Below are positions 1 through 12,360 of a DNA stretch of 64,000 nt, one piece after another (position 1 is the first letter of the stretch; every line of letters begins with the position of its first letter). The position numbers were made by a program, and so were the translations under genes. This DNA comes from Schizophyllum amplum (Eukaryota > Basidiomycota > Agaricomycetes > Agaricales > Schizophyllaceae): positions 1,426,001-1,490,000 of the forward strand of contig VDMD01000004.1 of the NCBI GenBank assembly GCA_007026445.1. Reading direction: 5' to 3'. The notes under the pieces are model-generated. The model saw nothing but the letters and a program-made list of their open reading frames with translations. It was not told the origin of the DNA and did not search any database.

Positions 1-2199
1 CGAGCGCGATCGTGTGCACGAGAGGGAAATTGAACGGTTCGTAGTCGGGGGGAGGTTGCGGGACGACGTTGTGGAGAGGGAATGGACACGGGCTATCCGA
101 GAACGCTCCGCGATGTGACATGGTATCGGTGAAGGCCTTGGACTGCCGAAGAGGAGAGTCGGGAGGTGTGCTCTTCATGAACTTGGTGCTGGGCGCATAC
201 ACGGACTTCGTGTAGTTGGACGACGTGTCCAGCATGCCATAGGTGGTAGCAGGGCGACTTCCTAGTGCATTCTCGGCCGGCGTGAAGCGGGAGGTGCTCG
301 GAAGGAACGTTCTCGTCCCAGACTTTGCCTTCAACCCGTTCTTCTGCACAGTCGGGCGATACTCGCTAGGCGCCGGTCGATAAATATCGCTACTCCAGTT
401 CTCGATCTGCCGAGAGCGCTGCATCCGCTGCTCGTAAGTCTCCTTCGGGAAATTGCCGATCCTCCTGGAGAAGAACCACTGGAACATGACAGCCATGCCA
501 AAGCGGATAGCGACTACACCGATGATGAAGATGAGGGACACGTAGAGGACAATCTGAGAAGCGACACAGCCGATGGTGTTGGTGTCGATGAAGCCGATGG
601 TTACGATGTCCTGCAAGCAGTGACCCATTTGTTCCATGTCGTTACGCTTGAAATACATCGTGAGGTCCTTCTTGTTGTACGTGCCGTCCGCATACTTCAT
701 CTCGTTCCAGACGGAGGGATACTGAACTTGAGCGCCGCTCAGCCATTGCAGCAGGTTGAGATCGAGAACGTTGCTGGCAGAAGAGCTTCAGATTCACTGT
801 TCCGACCGCCAAATCAATGACACTCACGACTCATAAACGGCAAGATTGCGACTGTCGCTCTCCACATCGTCCCAGGTAAAGTAGACCTGTCCCTGGGGCT
901 GCAGCGAGCTGTACTGTGACCTCGCCGTCGAAGACGCATGGCAGTTGGTGCCGTCCTCGTAGCCCGTCATATTGACGCCAGAGCTTCCATCCTGGTTGAA
1001 GACGTTGCACGGGAAGTACCAATCGAGGGAGTCGCCATCACCGGAGATACTCGAGCTGCTGGCCTTGGTGATCATGCCATAGCAGTTTTGGTTGACCTTC
1101 TGGAACAGGAATGTGGCGTCGTTCCCGCCCAGATTCCAACCGCCCGTCAGCACCGGGTTCGTGGATCCGTCGAACATGTCTCCAGCTTGCGGGTGTTTGA
1201 ACTGCGAGAAATCATAGTCGTAGCCGTTGATAGTGACGGAGCTGTTGCCGATGAAGCTCTCGCCAATGCCACCGCCGTGGAACCGATCAGCAGGCGTACC
1301 GCAAACAGCCTCGGTAAAGCCGAACGTGATGAAGCCGACGCCCGCCATTAGAATAGAGATGATGCTGACGAGGCCGATCTTCTCTCGCCATGCACGACGT
1401 TGTTCGGGTGTCTTCAGGCCTGGATACATGTCGAAGGTCAGCTGAGCAGTTATATCGCCACAAAGCCCAAGACGCACCGAAAAGATTGAACATAAAAGGA
1501 GGGATGCAGCATGTCAAAAGGTAGCAATAATACATCCAACAGTCTCGGGGACCCGGGGTATCGCCCAGCAGGCCGCCAGGTTGCTTCTGGTCGGGAGGGA
1601 GAGGAATGGCCTTGGCGGGTCGTTTGCGTCGGAGGGTAGCACCCCGCTTGAAGAGCGCTAAGCCAGATTCATGAACATCTTCTTCCCGGCCGAGCAACGA
1701 CTTCCCCCGACGCAGACCCTGGGGGAAATTTCCGGTGGCTGAAAATAAGCGTAAGCGGCGAAATAAGGCTGATGAATGGTATGAGCGCACTGGATGGCAA
1801 GACACCGACGCGCGCGTTCCCTTCCTCCTCCGCCTGCTGTAAATGGTTGCGGTAGTGCCACTGTCGGTGACCGGGCGCAATCTTCTCTCGATCGGGGCGC
1901 ACGAGACTCTTCTTACGGCCGACCCTCGTCTGGTCGAGCGGCATCGCCGCCTCTGCATCGACATCCGAGGAGAGCTGATTTTGGTATGCAGAGGGCATGT
2001 TGCGTTGCCGCGGCTGGTCGAGGTTTGCGCGGCGGTCGCCACGCTCGGTGTTTTGGAAGGAGACATTGCCCTTGGAGCCATCGCCGTGTGGGAACGCTGG
2101 GCGGTTGCTGATGAAGGGCTGGTCTGTGTCCTGCTGTTGCATTTGCTGCTGGGGCGGGCGGGCCGCCCTGGGAGGACGGAGGTCCGGACGGTAGTCCAT
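1..2199 (-). CDS. chitin synthase, Chs3/class IV type (N-terminal part, cut by window edge)
   Basis: Membrane enzyme that polymerises UDP-GlcNAc into cell-wall chitin; only the N-terminal part lies in the window. Exons run 2199-1791, 1738-1478, 1419-828 and 773-1, with clean gt-ag introns. The Pro/Gln-rich cytosolic head (starts MDYRPDLRPP) leads to the conserved stretch RRGKSLLGREEDVHESGLAL. A first membrane segment (CWMYYCYLLTCCIPPF) is followed by KTPEQRRAWREKIGL and a second hydrophobic segment ending in FTEAVCG. The cytochrome-b5-like external domain comes next, then a third membrane helix near plus 500-590 and a cytosolic tail. The GT2 catalytic domain (QRRRW motif) must lie left of position 1. 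Reading frames are intact. The order of membrane segments fits fungal class IV Chs3 rather than the short class I-III enzymes. Confidence 0.9.
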
Positions 2200-2850
2200 C
2201 CGGGAGCGTGTTGCGCGGGATCAGCGGCGCCAAAGACAAAGACACGACGACCGGCGCAGCGACGGAGAGTTGGGAGGCGGAGCGCCAGCAGAGCCTCGAG
2301 CTCTGCAGCTGATGCTGATGAGGTTGGGAAGAAGGGCTGCAGCGGGCTCGCTTCCGGCCGGCGTGCCGCCCGCACACATGCCGGTTTCGGATTTCCGACT
2401 GTCACGCTTCGTCACTTGCCGCTGCCGCCATTGGGCCCGGAACGACGCAAAAGCCGCTCTATTGTAATCGCCGCATACGAACTAACGAGCTCTGAGAATA
2501 CACTGAAGCCTCTACACTGCCTTTGCGAGGGCTACGGTGTGGAAGGGACGTTCGAACGTTCAACATAACGTCTGTGATTGTCATCTACTCGCACGTGCTC
2601 TGCGCTCGATATATGACGCAACGCGCTGTTGTCGCGACGCGGTGGCGCCGACCACGCGTGGTCCGCTACTAGTCCTCGGGCGTCATCGCGACCTCCTGCT
2701 CAGGGCACGTACACGACAGGGCGGCGACGACCGCATCGATTGAAGATGCATCTGTCCGCATGAACAGTTAAAATCGCCACCTGAACTTGACCTGAGATTG
2801 GCATGCCACCCATCCGAGATTGTGGCAACTTGAGCGAGCCTTGCGCGCCG
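2200..2850. other. intergenic, chitin synthase promoter side
   Basis: This gap holds the upstream region of the chitin synthase gene and the 3' flank of the Mg transporter gene. I see no conserved coding stretch, RNA gene or clear repeat in it. Confidence 0.5.
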
Positions 2851-5152
2851 CTACCATCTTCCAGCGTATTTTGACGCCTTGTCCATCTCCATCGTCTTCT
2901 TCATGTATCGGATCGCGTTCCGGATATCGGAATATGCGAACACGGGCAGGAGAACGACCATGACCGGAATGGCCACAATCCAGAACCTAGGGAAAGTCAG
3001 CAACTGCCTCTCGATAACTGGACCTACTCACAAAGACATCGACTTGAGGTCAGCGATATCAGCAAAATTCATGCCCTGGGCACAAGAATCAGTCGTCTAA
3101 TTTCGTAGACCAGACGAAGACGCACGAAATACCCTGTCAACAAAGTGAGGGGCAAGAAGACGACGGCAGCGACGTTCAGTCGACGCCTAGAAGTTTTTAG
3201 ATCAGACGGCGAAGCCTGCTTAGATGCAATGCGTACATTGAGTCGTTCATGTCATATGAAGCACTCTGCTCAACGCTTTCAGTTTCCGCCTAGCAAAGAA
3301 GAGGCATGCGAACGCACGTTGAAAGCAAAGTTGATTAAATTCTCCGTCGTCCCGTCGAACATCTCTACGCTCGTAAGGCGAAGTTGATCTGCGCATCGTC
3401 AAGCATTGTCCAACTCTTGAGACCGAGCGGAGCACGTACGTGGTCGTACACGTCCGCCTTGCCAAAACGTCAATGAAGTCAGAGTAGCAACGACCGACAG
3501 ACTACTCACCAAATAGATCTTCGACTTATAACTCATGTACCCCTTCACGCTGGGCCGCCGTTCGCTCCCTCGCATAGGCGAGAGTGGCCGCGTCTGCGGA
3601 TTCGGTGGCCGGAAATCACCCTGACTGCCGCCATCCTGCCCGCCGACCAGAGTGAAGGCCGTGTGGCCGTCACCAGCCTCGGCATCGTACGCCGCGTCCA
3701 TGTTGGCGACAGCGATGCAGCGCTCGTGGTCGTATCTCCGCAGGCCGAAGATGAGGTGCTTGATCGGCTCGAGGGTGCGCTTGTGCATGGCAAGATCGCC
3801 GGAGATTATGTGAACTGAGCAGAGTTATGAGCCAATTGTTGGTTGCTGAGCTTATCATGATGCAAGGGACGCAGAACAATACGTACGACTGCGCACTGTC
3901 GACATTCCGTTGCTGCGTAGGAGCACGTCCTGTTCTAGGCGGTGGATTTTGTCCTGGTAGCTGTCCATGAGGTCCAGGATGCGGTCGACGACTGTTGTGA
4001 TAGTTACGTGAGCACGCAGAGCATGGGATCTATGTCGACTAGCTTACCGAGATCGATGATACTCTCTACGAGCATGGAAGGATCCTCGGATGTGCGCAAG
4101 ACGGAGTCCTTTTGTCGTAGCCGCTCCATTAGAGGTCGCGTGAAATGCAGCTTGCGCGTGGGGTTGATGGATATGACAGTGCCTATAGCCGAGGATAGCA
4201 AAATCATCGGTGTCCTGGAAAGAGCTCTGACAGGTAAGGCATGCGTACCATCGCGCAGGAGGAAGACGTAGAGCGGTTCGCGGCGTACATTGACACGCTC
4301 GCCTTTGGTCAAGGCCTGCAAGCGTAAAATCTGCCGTTCCCTTTCCTTTCGAAGAGATGGATATTAGAGCTACGTACAACGACGGCATAGACGTGTGCGA
4401 TTGACGTACATGACTACCATAGCCGCTGAGCAAACCGAGCCGCCTCTTGATCTCGAGCTTCCCTCTCCGCGCCTTGCCGACCAAGCCGCGCTGGAAGAGC
4501 GAGGAGTTTGGATCCCGCTCAATATCAGGTTGCCTTGCCTTTTGCGCGTGAGCATTGTATTGCCGGAAATTACGCAAAATGCGCAACGTTACCTCGTTCA
4601 TCCACCACCGCGAATGCTCGAATTCATCGTCCGGCGCTAAGCTGTGAGCTAAGATGCGCAGGTGCAGGTGGTGGTTGTAGTAGTCGGCCTTGGAGTGGGT
4701 GAAGCCCTGCTCCTGAAGTACATCTTCTAAAGCCAGCGCGTGCAGGTCTAGAATGGGTCAGTACGGTACTAAGTAGGTTGACGGACTCGGAGGGGATGCG
4801 AAAAATATAAGCTCACCGTATCGCAAGGCCAAGGAACTCATCACGCCCCAGTCAATGCCAGTTATACTGATCCAGCGAAAGGGTGCTGGTTTATCCCTCT
4901 CCGTCCAGTGCTCGGGAGGGCTGCCTTCGCGTTTTTCGGTGGCAGACGAGGTGTTCATAAAGTCGATAAATTCCTCGTTGTCCATGCGGCTGAAGGTGAC
5001 GAAGGTGCTGAGTAGTCGATGATGTCAATTGCGCAGTCTTCCTCGAAGTGGCTGTATTTTTCGTTGGCGGAGGCGAGACGTGGGTCGATGCCTGGCTCAG
5101 CGCCAGCGTCCGAGTTGGTCTGATGGATGGTTGGTGAGGGGGACGGTTCCAT
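2851..5152 (-). CDS. CorA-type magnesium transporter (Alr1/Mnr2-like)
   Basis: Divalent-metal (Mg2+) channel of the CorA superfamily. The C-terminus carries two hydrophobic helices, and the signature GYFGMNF ends the first of them: the GMN ion-selectivity motif. Upstream lie typical Alr-family blocks: DLHALALEDVL with SKADYYNHHLHLR, EPLYVFLLRDG, the long helix VVDRILDLMDSYQDKIHRLE, FGLRRYDHERC and GYMSYKSKIYL. At least ten exons are joined by introns of about 45-65 bp; the GYF|GMN codons are split by intron 3076-3125, and the last exon is 2851-2986. The start at 5152 (MEPSPSPTIHQ) is the most plausible Met but is uncertain. Near 5003-5018 the reading frame breaks by one base between CAIDIIDYS and TFVTFSRMDNEEF, both expected in the same domain, with no usable intron. 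It may be vacuolar or plasma-membrane. Confidence 0.87.
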
Positions 5153-6030
5153 CTCGGAGTATGCAGTTGGGCAGGAGATGTTCTTGGCTCGTCCAGCGGT
5201 GCAAAGACTTGCAATCGCGCCCGAGCTATGCAACCAACAACGTTGAACGCGAGCTTGAACGCGGGAAGAAACCGAAGGTTTCGCGTGCGTCACCGGTACC
5301 GACGTCGTCTGTCGTCATCATCACTTCTGCTTCCGTCCCAGTGCCACCACGCGTGTTTGTGTTCTCTGTTCGAAAACAAGGTTGAAGAACCTTGCAGAAC
5401 TTGTGTGTGTTTCCTCGATGAGATGCCAACCAGGGACCCCCAGGAACTCGCAGACCTCAAGGAAGGAGAGAGAAGCAGCCAAGCTTGATCAGGGTGTGGC
5501 GAGTGCGCGAGCGCGGTATCGCCACCTGGCGACACTTCGAGGTGCTTCGAGGTGAGTTGAACGGGTAACATGACCGACCGGCGATGACCGTCGAAACAGA
5601 GATCACCTCGGATCTTGACGCAAACGAGGAGGATGAGGAGGACGGGCGTACGTCCAAAGCATGTGCATCGAACGTTCCATGCACAGTGGCACAAAATGCC
5701 ACAAATATTGTTCTGGCCCGAGTGCGAACGAGGAAAATACATTGTCAAGTTCTGTCCTTCGTCGCAAGGAGATTCTGCACCGAGTCCCAGGAGTTCAGGC
5801 CCAGGACGGAAGAAGGGACGGGAGGGCGGCGCCGGCGAACAAGTGCAGAGGCCCACGTGCATCACATTGTCAGTGTTTGGTCTAGACCAAGGAACCGAAG
5901 TGGTCGCGGGTGTGTGCACGCCGAGGTTGACCGTTCCCACCACCGTTACCGTATATCTTGAAGATTGGCGAGCGCCGACTGCAGTCGCGGCGGACTTGGC
6001 GTCCAAACTCGCTCTCTACGCGTTTCGCCC
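5153..6030. other. divergent intergenic region
   Basis: An 878-bp gap between the divergently oriented Mg transporter and the large disordered protein. Open frames here have no recognisable similarity and look like chance. It presumably holds both promoters; I found no convincing TATA box. Confidence 0.4.
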
Positions 6031-6114
6031 ATGCCGTTCGGCCTCTTCTCCAAGAAATCCAAGCCGTCCCGCAGCGAACCAGAGGTCGCGCGCACCTCCA
6101 CTCGCGGCAGCGCA

Positions 6115-6147
<33 letters not shown>

Positions 6148-9100
6148 TTCCCTGGCATCTCCCCATCCTCGGAGTACATACACGCGGACAAGCACCTGCC
6201 CTCCAGTCCGAATGGAAGGAGCGGCCTAAGGCCTGGCCCTGGCACTCAGTCCAGCGTGTACCCAAATGCTGCGGCGTCTTCAAGCAAACTCAAACTTCCC
6301 TTTTCCCGCAAAAAGACGTCCAGCACGGCCGCCTCCACCTCCACCACCTCCCTCGCGACAACAGCAGGCGGACTCAGCCCCCCGTCGCGGCCTGGCGCGG
6401 GCCGGAAGAGCTTCAGCACGGCCTCCGACGTGAACCAGGATCGGCTGGGCCCTCCGCCATCGCGCTCTGCCATCTTCGCCACCTACGCCGACCCGCACAA
6501 TGCCCACTCCACACGCTCCTTACCCAATGATCCCGCACCGTCACGCCAGGACGCGCAGTCACGACCTCCACCGCCGAAGAAACAAGGGCTCTTTCACTGG
6601 CATAAGTCTTCGCCAAACACGTTGCCAAAACCTTCGCCGCAGCTCAAGGCGAGTGCATCAGCGCAACCAGAGGAGGGCGCCTTCAACTTGAAGGCGTTCA
6701 GACACGTCGGCCCATCTCCCTCTCCCTCCCAACCCTCACCTAGCGATTCTACGTCATCGCTCGTCCCTCCTGCTCGGCCGCGCCCGAGGAATGGCAGCGG
6801 CTCTTCAGACACTTCCCAGCGAATCTCCGTCGCTGCATTCCGTGAAGCCCAAGCCCGCCGCAGTTTAGCCGGTTCGCCCATACCGTCCATGCGCTCTCCC
6901 AGCCCGGGGCCCATGCTGTCATCACCGAATAGACAATTCGGTAGCCCAAGCCCCGTGGCCACGCGTAGTCCTGTTCTTCCCGCACCTTCGACGGGGCGGC
7001 CGGGCTACATCAACCGATCTGCCATCCCGAGCACTAATCCTGCACTCGGTCGCAAGTCAGCCGCTTACTCTACCACGACGGAGTCGGACGACGACTCGTC
7101 GTCCGAAGAGTCGTCGGAAGAAGGCGTCGGCCTGCGTCGCGGAGGGACGGTCACTCAGCGGCCGCGAAACAAGCCGGAGAGTCGATCTGCACCTCAAATG
7201 AGCAAGCCAGTCTCGCGTAATCCAGTGGGTGCGCCTCTGAAATCGGCGACTGCGCCGAGTAGAGGTTCGTCTCTCTGTCACATCCAGGTTCTTGTACTGA
7301 GATGTCGTGGCAGCCAATTTCCAGTCAAAATCGGCACCTGCGGCCCAAGCGAGGGCGAAATCGGATGACTCAGAGACAGACTCGTCCGACGACGATGCGC
7401 CCCTGGCTGCTCTCGTTCCACCGCGTAGGCCAGACAGCTCGACATCCACCACGAGCTCGAGTGCTGGCGGGCGACCACGACCGCTCTTGGATATCAAAGA
7501 GCTTACGTCGCGCCCGCCGGCCATCAGTCGCAAGTCCGAAACTGACGAGGCGTTCACTCAAGGACGAACTCTGCTCTCTTCAAAACCCGCCAGTTCTCCA
7601 GTCAGGTCTCCGTTGCGTTCGCCTCTTACGCAGGTGACGTCGAGCGAACCGCCGGCTCCCTTCATCTCTCCGCCTCCTTCGCCTGTGAAGGCGTCACACG
7701 CCCTGCCGAAGAATGCTCCTCTACCCCCTCCTCCAGATGAGAAGCCACCCTCTTCCTTCCAGCGCATGTCGCCTATGCGGCGTTCGACTGCAGAGTCTGC
7801 TCCGTCGCCCACGAACGAAAAGCCCAGGGGCACGCTTGCGGATAGGCTGCATCGTGTGGTGGTTCAAGACGCAGCTCGATCAACTTCTCCCACGGATACG
7901 GCGTCCTCGTCCTCGTCGCAGGGCAGGTATGGCATGCCGGAACCCTCCGAGCACAAGCACATCGGTCATGGGGGGATCAAACGGGAGAGCACCGGCACTA
8001 TAACTCCTGCGAACCATTTCCGTCGCAAGTCCTCCAGTGACGGCCGGGCTCGTCCAGCCCCAACTGCGGCGGAGACAAGCGATCTTGACACGGACCTGAT
8101 GAGTCTGCTAGGCGGAGGCATACGGCTCATCTCGAAAGAGGGCGAGGCCGACGATACATCGCCCACATTGCCCCGATTTGCGCCACCGATTGCAGAGCCA
8201 GCTCCGACCCCGGCACGACGACCTTTCAACATGCCGGTTCGCTCGAAGCGCGTGGTGGAACAGACCGACTCTGACGAGGAGTCCTCGTCGTCTTCCGAGG
8301 AGGAAAGCGACGATGAGACGGAGACCCATCCCAATTCGCGTGGCCTGGCTCCAGTTCCCATCGCTCGCCGCACGCCGCCGCCCGCGTTCAGGGTGACGTC
8401 GCGCCCCCATGCGAATGAGGATGAACCCCCTGTGCACCAGCGGAAGCGGAGCAGCACCCTGATCCCCACACCCTCGCCGATCGTGCTCGACTCGCCGACA
8501 AAGCCAAACGTGCCGCAGCCTCGGAAATCATCGGCGCAGTCCAACCTCAGCGCGGCTGGCGGTATACGCCCGCGAAGCACCAGTCTGACGCCCATGATGG
8601 CGATGCCGCCGAGTTCGACGCTCGTCTCGTTCCCGCCGCGCAAACCGTTCGCGAATTCCACTCGTACCGACAGTCCTGCTAGCTCAACTGGCGATTCTAG
8701 CAGTGGCATGGCACCAGTGACGCCTCGGGACGGCAGCGATGTGAGCGCGGTCACGTCGAGCAGCAACAAGCCAGGCAGCGGCTGGGGTAGCGGGGTCAGT
8801 GGTCTTGGCATGGGTACTGTAAAGGGCAAGCACAGGAAGTCGCGCAGCGTGAGCTTCGAGGGTGACATACAAGACCGCGGCGAGGAACTTCTGGGCTCGA
8901 AGACCGATGAGCAGCGGAGGAAGGAAAGGAGGAGAAATGAGGCAAAGGCCGCTATCGAGGTTTGTTATTTTCATAACGCTTCCATCGTCGTAAACTTACA
9001 TGCGTCTAGTTGGGCAACGTCATCAACGGTCGCGGACCTGTCCTTCCAGACGAGGAAAACACGCAGGTGCCGAATTTCGACCCTCGCATGAGCATGATGA

Positions 9101-9789
9101 ACCCCATGATGATGAATATGCCCATGCAATTCCCTACACCGACTGGCGGTGGATGGAATATGTGGCCGCAGACTGGGCAGATGTTGAACCCTCAGCAGTT
9201 CATGATGCCTGTTCCTTCGGACCCCGCCATGTACGCCGCCCACCAGCAAGCCATGATGTACGCGAAGCATGCGTACCAGATGGCAGCCGCCCAACAGGCC
9301 ATGGCCGCCGCTGCTGATGAGTGGGAGCGCAATTCGAATACTTCAGCATTCGGCTCTGGCGGCAGTGTCGCTGGGGGTATGAGCGGCATGAGCTCGATGC
9401 GGTCGAGCATGATGATGCAGAACTGGAATCCCGCTGGGCCGCTCATGCTGCCCGGCGCCCCACGCTCCATGTACATCGGCAGCGCGCAGAGCGAGTTCGG
9501 CGGCGGCAACATGGGCGGGGGCGGGTACAGCTCGTCGCAGAGCGTGTACGGGGAGTCGTTTGGGCCTGCAAAGAGTGGCAGGAATGGCGGTATGGGTCGC
9601 TCCGGTGGTGCCGGCGGGCGAGAGTCGCAACACTTCCCGCCGCCGCCGCCCATACCGCAGAGCAGCAGCAAGAGCTCGATGCAGCAACAGCGGCCTCGCA
9701 CGACGAGTCAGCCTGCGAATCCTAAGCCTCCCGCTCCCGCTGGCATTCGCAGGGCGCCGCCGCCGTCAAGCTGGAAGCCGAGCCACTGA
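6031..9789 (+). CDS. large low-complexity Ser/Pro-rich protein, unknown function
   Basis: Three exons (6031-7264, 7314-8959, 9010-9789) encode about 1,219 residues. The start MPFGLFSKKSKPSRSE was chosen because it opens a continuous frame and begins with a basic MPFGLFSKK motif, also common in fungal scaffold-like proteins. Most of the chain is predicted disordered: long Ser/Pro/Arg-rich stretches, acidic serine patches (TESDDDSSSEESSEE; SSSSSEEESDDETE) suggestive of CK2 sites, and an Asp-Gly repeat encoded by a (gacggc)n run near 6115-6150. A basic stretch KGKHRKSRSVSFEG precedes a short coiled helix (QRRKERRRNEAKAAIELGN) that the second intron interrupts. The C-terminus changes character to Met-rich and Gly-rich (MSMMNPMMMNMPMQFPTP) and ends in a polyproline tail. 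I do not recognise a catalytic domain. A cytoskeletal or signalling scaffold is possible but not shown. Confidence 0.8.
6115..6150 (+). repeat. hexanucleotide microsatellite (gacggc)n in coding sequence
   Basis: About five tandem copies of gacggc encode an Asp-Gly run near the N-terminus of the large disordered protein. It keeps the frame, so copy-number change would only lengthen or shorten the Asp-Gly tract. Confidence 0.85.
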
Positions 9790-10882
9790 AGAGACATTCC
9801 TTCCGCGAAGGACGCGCATACGTATTTTATCTCGGGCTTGGACCCTAGTAATATCCTCGCACTGTATCAGTACTCAATATCAATATGGATACCTTTATCT
9901 ACAACGTCGTTCGTTTTCTTTGCTTTGTAATGGAGAGGACTGGTTTGCAGAGGTGCCCGCGGCGTGTTGACATTACGAACAATTATTTAGGGTGCTCTCG
10001 ACCTTCCTGATCTCGTATCGAAGTTGTGCAACCTTAGCGCTGGTGTTGTCCACGGCATTGAATGAGTGCAGCTAGAGCGGGAGGATGGTGTTATCCGACT
10101 CGAGCAGCGGCAGCTCGGATTGGGAATGAGTGATTGCAATTGTCGCAGATGAGCACTTTCTTCACGATGACGGACACTGTGAGAGGCCTCAGTCATGGTA
10201 GTCTCCCAAGGCAGACGTTCCGTTCCGGTTACAGGGGCGCGTTTGGAAGCAGACTACAGTCATGATCTAAATCAGAGCGTCTTGCTTCGCATAAAGGCAG
10301 GCAAAAGGGTGGAAGGTCCCAAGTTGAAGGAGAGCAATGTGAGCATTGACACGAGCACTTTCGCAGGATCACGTGCAGGAATGGTTCATATTTTGGACGC
10401 CCCGGTCCTCAACAACCTAGCGACATGCGCGCCACGTTAGAAGCGGGTAGTAAATTGTGCGTAGTAAATTGTGCGTCTTCCACCTGCATAAGTAGAAGCT
10501 GGGTGCCAGCCAGTTGATATCACTGAGGCCCATATAACAGTCCGAGCGAACAGGTCGGCGAAGACTCATTGAAGGAGTCCGGGACTTCCGGCTGTTGGCA
10601 CCGTGTAAGCCAAGATACATCTGCATTCTGATGAAACTGCGGATTCTCTATTAGATGAAGGAGATAGGGCACGAAAGCACTACATACAACAGATACAACG
10701 TCTGTACAGTGATATGATCAAGGGTACACATGCGCCCCTCATGCGGAAACAGCAATCTGGGTGGGTTGTGAGGTCGCCTGCTCTTGCGATGCCTGCTCCT
10801 CGTGGTCCGGCACAGTACATAAGACCTCTGGTCCAATAGAGCTTCCGCTCGTTGACCTGCGTAGGCGTGAGACACAATAATG
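9790..10882. other. intergenic between convergent genes
   Basis: This gap holds the 3' flanks of the large disordered protein and the CRAL-TRIO gene. On the minus strand around 9990-10190 a short frame has a coil-like sequence (SAKVAQLRYEIRKVEST), but it is broken by stops and I cannot support a gene. A 15-bp tandem duplication sits at 10446-10475. Confidence 0.4.
10446..10475 (+). repeat. 15-bp tandem duplication
   Basis: The unit gtagtaaattgtgcg occurs twice head-to-tail without a mismatch, in an intergenic stretch. Nothing around it suggests function. Confidence 0.8.
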
Positions 10883-12360
10883 TCATGTAACGGTAGAATT
10901 CACTGACGGCGGCTGTTCGGTTTGAGCGTTTGACGGTTCTGTGGCTGCAGGCTTCAAAACAGCAGGCACATCTTCCGCAACACGGGTTCCTAAGGAAGGT
11001 GAGCACTGTACTCGCCGATATGAAGGAGCTCATACCGTCGGGAGCGATACCGCAAGCTCTAAGGGAGGTTCAGATACATCAGCAAGCTTTTGTCGTAGAC
11101 GGGCAAACAACGAACTCGATTATCTGCGACCAGAAACTCTCATGCTCGAACTCGTAGTGATGCTCGCCACCGAACTGGGCGTCGAGCTGCTCCGGCGCGA
11201 TAAAATCGAGCAAGTTGGGATTGAATCGCATCTGAAAACGGTCAAGCAATGTCGAGACTTGAGCGGACGTAGCCTACCTTGTCGCGCGTCACCGGATCCA
11301 GGAAGGGTGAGATGCCTTTGTAGAAGAAGCTCAGTAGCATGGGAAGATTGACCACCATCGCACGACCTGGGGGCTTTGTGAGCAGCGTCTTGAAGCAAAG
11401 GCTTGCGTAAATAGATACCCAATGTCTCGACATAATGCTGCTGTAAAATGTGCAGGACCTGAAGTCATTAGCCTCCAGCTCGACGCGGCTCGATAGTCAA
11501 CATACCTTGATCGCGATAGATACAGAGGGATTGGTCCGCAAAGTAGTGCTCTTGTAGTCAACGATGATAACAAGGGACTCTTGGCCCGGCGGCATGAGAT
11601 CCTTGCCGCGTTCCCTTTACATCAATCATGAGAACCGACACATACGCCAAGAATGACAAACCACTCACAGCCACCAGACCAGGTTCCTCAGCTGCCGGTT
11701 GCTGCGCTCCGTGTTCTCGTACCCGGGGCGCATGTAGATTAGGGGTCGGCCGTCCTTGTCGAACCCGTTCAGCGTGCTGCAGCCCGTCAGTGTCCCGCTA
11801 TGCCCAATTCGGACAATACACACATCTTGCCCGTTTCGTTCTCCACCTTCACTTCGTCTGGCGGTATGAGGTCAGGCTTGAAATCGCGCCGCCACTCGAG
11901 CGTCGCCTTTATCCGCTTCTGGGCGTCTTGGTAATTCCACTTTGCGGCGCGGCAGTAGCGGGGGATGGTGTCCGGCTTGTTCAACCATCGGAGCTCCCAT
12001 GGGGCGTAGGAATCCGACTCTGGCAAGCGCAGCGTGTCGGCATACTGCGATCGAAGAGTGGGGATGAGCAAGACCATTCCGGAGGCGTCTTGAGATTCAT
12101 ACCTCTCGCAAATCCTTCATCATCTTCTTCTGGTCTTCATTGTACTCGTGAATGGGCGCGACCACAGTGCCGGGCGGAAGGTCTGTGAGCACTTTGTGCG
12201 TCTTGGGCGGCGGAGTAGAGGGGCCATGGTGGTCAGAAGGGAAGGTTGACGGGCACGCGGGGGCTAACGAGGTTTCACGGACTCCAGGACATATTTCGTG
12301 CGCTGAATATGAATCCTAAGCGCGCTGACAGCCGCGCACTTACGAACTGATCACGATCAT
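10883..12360 (-). CDS. CRAL-TRIO (Sec14-like) lipid-binding protein
   Basis: Likely a cytosolic phosphatidylinositol/phosphatidylcholine transfer protein. The N-terminal helical CRAL-TRIO-N region is visible (CRAAKWNYQDAQKRIKATLE, then WRRDFKPDLIPPDEV). The lipid-pocket block follows (GQESLVIIVDYK, LHILQQHYVETLG) and then NLPMLLSFFYKGISPFLDP with a C-terminal GGEHHYEFEHESFW motif. The tail reads GIAPDGTRVAEDVPAVL and stops at 10883-10885. There are several short introns. The start at 12360 (ATG ATC GTG ATC AGT TC, then a gtaagt donor) fits only if the G run at plus 12259-12263 is one base too long; otherwise the first two exons are out of phase. The following frame reads CPSTFPSDHHGPSTPPPKTH. 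The gene runs toward the large disordered protein. Confidence 0.82.

Noticed and set aside
5003..5018. An intron explaining the Mg transporter frame break
   Set aside because: The only gt...ag pair there is about 11 bases long, far too short; a one-base change is the simpler explanation.
5290..6006. 238-codon minus-strand frame in the divergent gap
   Set aside because: Composition is random-looking, it crosses the start of the large disordered gene, and no domain or splicing is visible.
7966..8868. 300-codon minus-strand frame
   Set aside because: It is the shadow of the GC-rich large disordered protein on the plus strand, which has the better continuous model.
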